Origin: Prosthecobacter sp.
GTDB taxonomy: Bacteria > Verrucomicrobiota > Verrucomicrobiia > Verrucomicrobiales > Verrucomicrobiaceae
Direction: 5' to 3'
NCBI RefSeq assembly: GCF_034366625.1
Contig: NZ_JAXMIH010000015.1
Location: forward strand, 1-64,000
Length of the DNA: 64,000 nt
Shown: piece after piece, positions 60,416-64,000 of the stretch
Position numbering within the stretch: the stretch's first letter is position 1
How the letters are laid out: each line of letters starts with the position of its first letter
The notes under the pieces: model-generated
Told to the model about the DNA's origin: nothing
What the model saw: only the letters and a program-made list of their open reading frames with translations
Database searches by the model: none
Translations under genes and position numbers: made by a program

Positions 60416-61690
60416 ATGAAAAGAAAAAAACCACCCCTGTTCCATCTTTCAGCACCGCTGCTGCTGTGGTGCGTGTTGTTGCATGCTGTTAACACAGAGG
60501 GCCAGGACACGCTTCGCGACGAGGCCGCCGGCACAAAAGCCTCGCTCGCCGCGCCAGTGGAAGGAAAAGTGCTCGATCCGAATGACCAGGAAGACGTCTT
60601 TTTGGAAGAGTTTATGAACTATGAAATGAAGCTTCTGAAAAATTGGAAGCTGCGGGTGTTTGCTTCCGGCTCCTGGCGCTATGACTCCAATGTTTTCCTG
60701 ACCAACACCGGGGCACAGAGCGATGTGATGTGGAGCGCACGCCCCGGATTTCAATACTCTTACGGAGACGAGCAGGCGAAGCTGCGGGTGCTGGCGGATT
60801 ACAACGCGCAGTTCAATTTTTTCGAGAAATTTGAGGCACAGAACTCGGTGAACCAGTTCCTGAGCCTGTCATTGGGCTACCGCATGAAAAAAACGTCGAT
60901 CAAGTTGTCAGGCAACTTCAATGATGTTGCCGGTGGCGACCTTGACGTGGGCGGTCAGGCGCAGCGGATACAGTTTTCTCCTCAACTGCAGCTGATGTAC
61001 GAAGTGTCTGAAAAAATCCGCGTTGGCATCAGCGGGCAGCTTCAACGCAGTCATTACGATTCACTGCTTTCGTCCACCACATGGAGATTTGGGTTATTCG
61101 CGGACTATGCATTCTCACCACGCTTCCGGCTGGGCGTGCAGTTCAACGAAATGATTCAAGAGGTGGAGCAAAGTGGAAATCAGACTGGGGAGGATTTTCT
61201 TGTGCGTGTGGAGTGGGAGGCGGCGCAGAAGGTCTCTCTCACCGGAACTGCCGGCTTTCATCTGCTGCACACGGTTTCCGCAGGCGACAGTGTGCTGCCA
61301 GTCGGAACGCTTGGATTCAAGTATGAGGTCGGGCCGAAGACATCCTTGCATGCGAGTGTGTACGCGCGGGCGCAGAACTCGCCCTCGCTCACCGGACAGT
61401 ATTACCAGTCGGAAGGTGTTCTGGTGGGCATCCAGCAGCAGGTGGGCAGCAAGCTCAACATCGGCGCGGATTTTGGTTATGATTTCTCCGAGTACGGTTC
61501 CTATCTCGCCGGTGTGGCGAGCAGCCGTGTGGATCATGTGCGCTTTTTCCGGCCATGGCTGAAGTACACGCTGCACCGTCATCTGTCGCTGGAGCTGTTT
61601 TACCAGCACACGACGAACGATTCCTCCGGCGCTGCTGCGCAACCGTTTGTTCGTAATCTATTCGGAGCCGGTCTTACCAGCTCATGGTAG
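60416..61690 (+). CDS. Outer-membrane beta-barrel protein
   Basis: A 424-residue protein; ATG 60416 starts a signal peptide (LLLWCVLLHAVNTEGQ). After about 70 residues the sequence alternates hydrophobic and polar residues in many strands: RYDSNVFLTNTGAQSDVMW, KLRVLADYNAQFNFFEKF, SIKLSGNFNDVAGGDLDVGG, RLGVQFNEMIQEVEQSG, TSLHASVYARAQNSPSL. The last residue is Trp (NLFGAGLTSSW), fitting the C-terminal aromatic signal of barrels. The DSNVFLT pattern occurs in exopolysaccharide-linked porins of the BBP2/OmpP1 type. It may form the outer-membrane outlet beside the Wza-like protein. It starts eight bases after the FecR-like gene. Confidence 0.82.
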   Translation: MKRKKPPLFHLSAPLLLWCVLLHAVNTEGQDTLRDEAAGTKASLAAPVEGKVLDPNDQEDVFLEEFMNYEMKLLKNWKLRVFASGSWRYDSNVFLTNTGAQSDVMWSARPGFQYSYGDEQAKLRVLADYNAQFNFFEKFEAQNSVNQFLSLSLGYRMKKTSIKLSGNFNDVAGGDLDVGGQAQRIQFSPQLQLMYEVSEKIRVGISGQLQRSHYDSLLSSTTWRFGLFADYAFSPRFRLGVQFNEMIQEVEQSGNQTGEDFLVRVEWEAAQKVSLTGTAGFHLLHTVSAGDSVLPVGTLGFKYEVGPKTSLHASVYARAQNSPSLTGQYYQSEGVLVGIQQQVGSKLNIGADFGYDFSEYGSYLAGVASSRVDHVRFFRPWLKYTLHRHLSLELFYQHTTNDSSGAAAQPFVRNLFGAGLTSSW

Positions 61691-61736
61691 GCGCCTGAAT
61701 TTTCTCATCATTTCATTTATCCTCGCGATCACACTT

Positions 61737-62393
61737 ATGAATCGATCTCCCATCACCAAACTCGTCTGCATGCGTGGCATCTGCTTCGTGTTCTGCTGCT
61801 TTGGCTTGAACATGAAGCTGCATGCGCAACAAACGGCCGCGGGTTCAATGAGCACGGCGGGTGCTGAAGCGCTTTCGAAAAGCAGTGTTTCACCTGACTA
61901 CCAGATTCGTGAAGGAGACATGGTGCAGGTTTCGGTATTTGATGAACCTGAGCTCGCCGCAGGCGGCAGGGTGCGGAAGGATGGAACCATCCAGTGTCCT
62001 ATGATCGGCTCGGTTAAGATCCAGGGACTCAGCCAGTCGGCTGCCGCCAGATTGATTGAGGAGGCATATCGGAAGGATTATCTGGTGCATCCAGAGGTGA
62101 ACTTGTTCATCTCCCAGTTCTCTGTGCAACGCATCACGATTCTGGGGCAGGTGCAGCGGCCAGGCGCGCATGAGCTTCCTGCGGAAAAAGATCTCACCAT
62201 CCTGCAAGTGCTGGGTATGGCAGGAGGGCCAACCCGCATCGCCAATCTCAAAAAGGTCCTCGTGAAACGAGTCGAGGGCGGCCAGGAGCGTGTTTACAAA
62301 GTGGACGTCAACAGCATGGCGTCCGGGAATCAAACCATGATGTTTTATGTCCGTGAGGACGACGTCATCACCGTGCCGGAAAGCTTCTTTTAA
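61737..62393 (+). CDS. Polysaccharide export protein (Wza-like, SLBB)
   Basis: A 218-residue protein; ATG 61737 starts a signal-like segment (GICFVFCCFGLNMKLHAQ). The mature protein begins near YQIREGDMVQVSVFDEPEL, the Poly_export motif, followed by GRVRKDGTIQCPMIGSVKIQ, AARLIEEAYRKDYLVHPEVN, and an SLBB domain (RITILGQVQRPGAHELPAE, ILQVLGMAGGPTRIANLKKV). It ends at VREDDVITVPESFF. Shorter than enteric Wza because it lacks a second SLBB domain and the outer-membrane helix. It probably forms part of the outer export channel with the neighbouring barrel. Followed after five bases by the Wzz/Wzc-like gene. Confidence 0.9.
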   Translation: MNRSPITKLVCMRGICFVFCCFGLNMKLHAQQTAAGSMSTAGAEALSKSSVSPDYQIREGDMVQVSVFDEPELAAGGRVRKDGTIQCPMIGSVKIQGLSQSAAARLIEEAYRKDYLVHPEVNLFISQFSVQRITILGQVQRPGAHELPAEKDLTILQVLGMAGGPTRIANLKKVLVKRVEGGQERVYKVDVNSMASGNQTMMFYVREDDVITVPESFF

Positions 62394-62398
62394 TCACC

Positions 62399-64000
62399 AT
62401 GCAACTTGCCACTTTACCCACGCTTCAGTCGTCCATGGAGGCGCTGCCACGTCTGGAAAATGACTCCGAGGCATCTTCTTCGTTTCTGAACCCGGCACAG
62501 ATGATGGATGGCATGCGCCGCCATTGCTGGATCCCGATCACCCTGTCCATTTTTGGAATGATCCTGGGTTATGCCTATTTCAAACGCCAAAAACCGGTGT
62601 ACGAAGCGACGAGCGTCGCCCAGTTTGGCTCGGAGCAGAATTCCCTGCTGAGCATGAACGGGATGAACGCACCTGGTCTTGGCGACGAAAAATCCATCAA
62701 CACTCTCATCCAGGCCGCAAAAAGCCGCGAGGTGGTCGGACGCGTGATCACGGAGTTGAACCTGACACAATTGCCTGCTTTCTCAGGCGGACATGCGGCT
62801 GGCTCCAAAGAGGCACGGGAAAATGCGATCTCCCTGGTGAGTTCCATGATCCGCATCTCCCTACGTAAGGACACTCGGCTGATTGACTTCAATGTGACCG
62901 GGGCTGACCCGGAACTCGTGGCGTCCTTGTCCAGCCAGGCGGTACTCAGCCTCGTGGCGGAGCTGGAAGATCAAAAGAGCAAAACCATGCAGGGGGCCAT
63001 CCAGTCCTTGGTGGCGGAAGGACAGCGTTTGCAGGACAAGCTGAAGAAGTCAGAGATCGCCATGCATGACTACAAGCGGTCGAATCAAGCCATCTCGCTT
63101 GATGAGCGCAAGGATCTCGTGCTCACAAAGCTGAAGGAACTAGGCACAGAGCTGAATCATCAGTCCAAAGAACGCCTGACACTCGAAACTCACCTTCAAG
63201 CATGCAGGGAGGAAAAGCTGCCACGCGATCAATTGCTCAACCTGCCGACCATCGCCAGCCACCCCAAGGTATCAGGGATTCTCTCGCAGATTGGCAGTCA
63301 GAAGGCGACATTGGCTGTGCTGGCCGAGCGCTACAAGCCCAAGCATCCGAAGTACGAGGCTGTCGAGGCGGTGATCAGCAATCTGGAACAGCAACTCACC
63401 TCTATCCTGGCTGATGCCGTCAATTTGCTACAGTCCAGTTGTGAAAACGCGCAGGAGCTGGAACGCAAACTTCAGGAGCAGCTCAAGAAGCAGGAGTCCG
63501 AGGCGCTCGACCTCGAGCACCTCGCTGTTCAATACAATGTGCTGAAGCGTGAGATGGAGTCCGACCAGGCGGTCTATGAATCTGTGCTCACGCGCATCAA
63601 GCAGGTGGACGTTTCCAAAGGCATGGAAACGCCGCCGATCTGGGTCCATCAACTGGCCATGGTGCCTGGTGAGCCGATGTCTCCCAATGCTAAAAAGCTG
63701 GTGGGCAGTTCCACGGCCGGGGGCTTCATGCTGGGCCTGGCCATCATCGGCCTCATTGTCATGCAGGACCGCTCGATCCGCACTGTGGACGACGCGCGTG
63801 AGAAGCTGCGGGTTCCAGTGCTGGGCATGATCGCCAATCTGCACCAGCACATCGACTCCGCGCAGCACGGGAAGCATGCTGCCAGCCACGAACATGAACT
63901 TACGCCTGTGTTGAAAGAGCACAAGAATGTCGCAGAAAGCTTCCGCGAGTTTCGTGCGATCATCGCCAGGATGGCCAGAAGTCAGCAGACCTGCCATATG
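62399..64000 (+). CDS. Wzz/Wzc-like polysaccharide chain-length protein, 3' end outside window
   Basis: The frame is open from ATG 62399 to the end of the window (534 codons). Residues about 43-60 are the first membrane helix (CWIPITLSIFGMILGYAYF) and YEATSVAQFG begins the Wzz periplasmic domain. Long coiled-coil stretches follow (QGAIQSLVAEGQRLQDKLKK, EQLKKQESEALDLEHLA), then the second helix (GGFMLGLAIIGLIVM, near 441-455), DRSIRTVDDAREKLRVPVLG and near residue 513 AESFREFRAIIARMA. That last segment commonly leads into a BY-kinase (Wzc-type) ATPase domain, which would lie beyond 64000. The protein would regulate chain length and couple export to the Wza-like channel. Confidence 0.9.
   Translation, partial: MQLATLPTLQSSMEALPRLENDSEASSSFLNPAQMMDGMRRHCWIPITLSIFGMILGYAYFKRQKPVYEATSVAQFGSEQNSLLSMNGMNAPGLGDEKSINTLIQAAKSREVVGRVITELNLTQLPAFSGGHAAGSKEARENAISLVSSMIRISLRKDTRLIDFNVTGADPELVASLSSQAVLSLVAELEDQKSKTMQGAIQSLVAEGQRLQDKLKKSEIAMHDYKRSNQAISLDERKDLVLTKLKELGTELNHQSKERLTLETHLQACREEKLPRDQLLNLPTIASHPKVSGILSQIGSQKATLAVLAERYKPKHPKYEAVEAVISNLEQQLTSILADAVNLLQSSCENAQELERKLQEQLKKQESEALDLEHLAVQYNVLKREMESDQAVYESVLTRIKQVDVSKGMETPPIWVHQLAMVPGEPMSPNAKKLVGSSTAGGFMLGLAIIGLIVMQDRSIRTVDDAREKLRVPVLGMIANLHQHIDSAQHGKHAASHEHELTPVLKEHKNVAESFREFRAIIARMARSQQTCHM

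Noticed and set aside
1-64000. CRISPR array, tRNA, rRNA, insertion sequence, prophage or toxin-antitoxin pair
   Set aside because: No regularly spaced direct repeats, cloverleaf-like sequence, transposase, integrase or phage protein was recognised on either strand.

Overview
The window looks like a chromosomal segment from a member of the Verrucomicrobiota, probably close to Prosthecobacter or Verrucomicrobium. This is inferred from the gene repertoire: a DUF1800/DUF1501 pair, a PEP-CTERM protein, a TIGR02597-like protein, very large secreted proteins made of PA14, Calx-beta and CHRD modules, and a divergent type II secretion-like operon. No rRNA or tRNA gene, CRISPR array, transposase or phage gene was seen.

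Positions 1-19100 hold mostly secreted or cell-surface proteins. They are the 3' part of a delta-60/FN3/trypsin-like protein, a PQQ-type sugar dehydrogenase with a DNRLRE/CBM96-like domain, a metzincin-type protease with a PKD domain, and a small two-repeat secreted protein. A minus-strand operon follows, in transcription order: a giant DUF1800 protein (2362 aa), a Tat-exported DUF1501 protein, a GspG-like small membrane-anchored protein, and a protein with a heavy-metal-binding domain. The giant protein carries small beta-rich modules inserted inside two PA14 domains and at two places inside DUF1800.

Positions 19359-25001 hold two tandem paralogous membrane-anchored helical-repeat proteins, a bidirectional terminator, a PEP-CTERM protein and a TIGR02597-like exported protein. 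Positions 25317-31308 hold a tightly overlapping operon encoding type II secretion-like inner-membrane and outer-membrane parts: GspK, GspL-like, GspM-like, a GspC/PilP-like protein and the secretin GspD. The ATPase, GspF and the major pseudopilin are not in this window.

Positions 31875-64000 are a large extracellular polysaccharide locus. On the minus strand are an initiating sugar-phosphate transferase and an O-antigen ligase/polymerase-like protein. On the plus strand a nearly gapless series follows: UDP-glucuronate decarboxylase and UDP-glucose dehydrogenase (UDP-xylose supply), a Wzm/Wzt-type ABC exporter, two methyltransferases, an alpha-toroid protein, about a dozen glycosyltransferase domains (including GT4-GT2 and VanZ-GT4 fusions), three hexapeptide acyltransferases and a second ligase/polymerase. 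The locus ends with an export module: a FecR-like protein, an outer-membrane beta-barrel, a Wza-like export protein and a Wzz/Wzc-like protein cut by the window end. The likely product is a decorated, xylose- or glucuronate-containing surface polysaccharide. Having both ABC-type and Wza/Wzc-type export genes suggests either two polymers or a mixed route.
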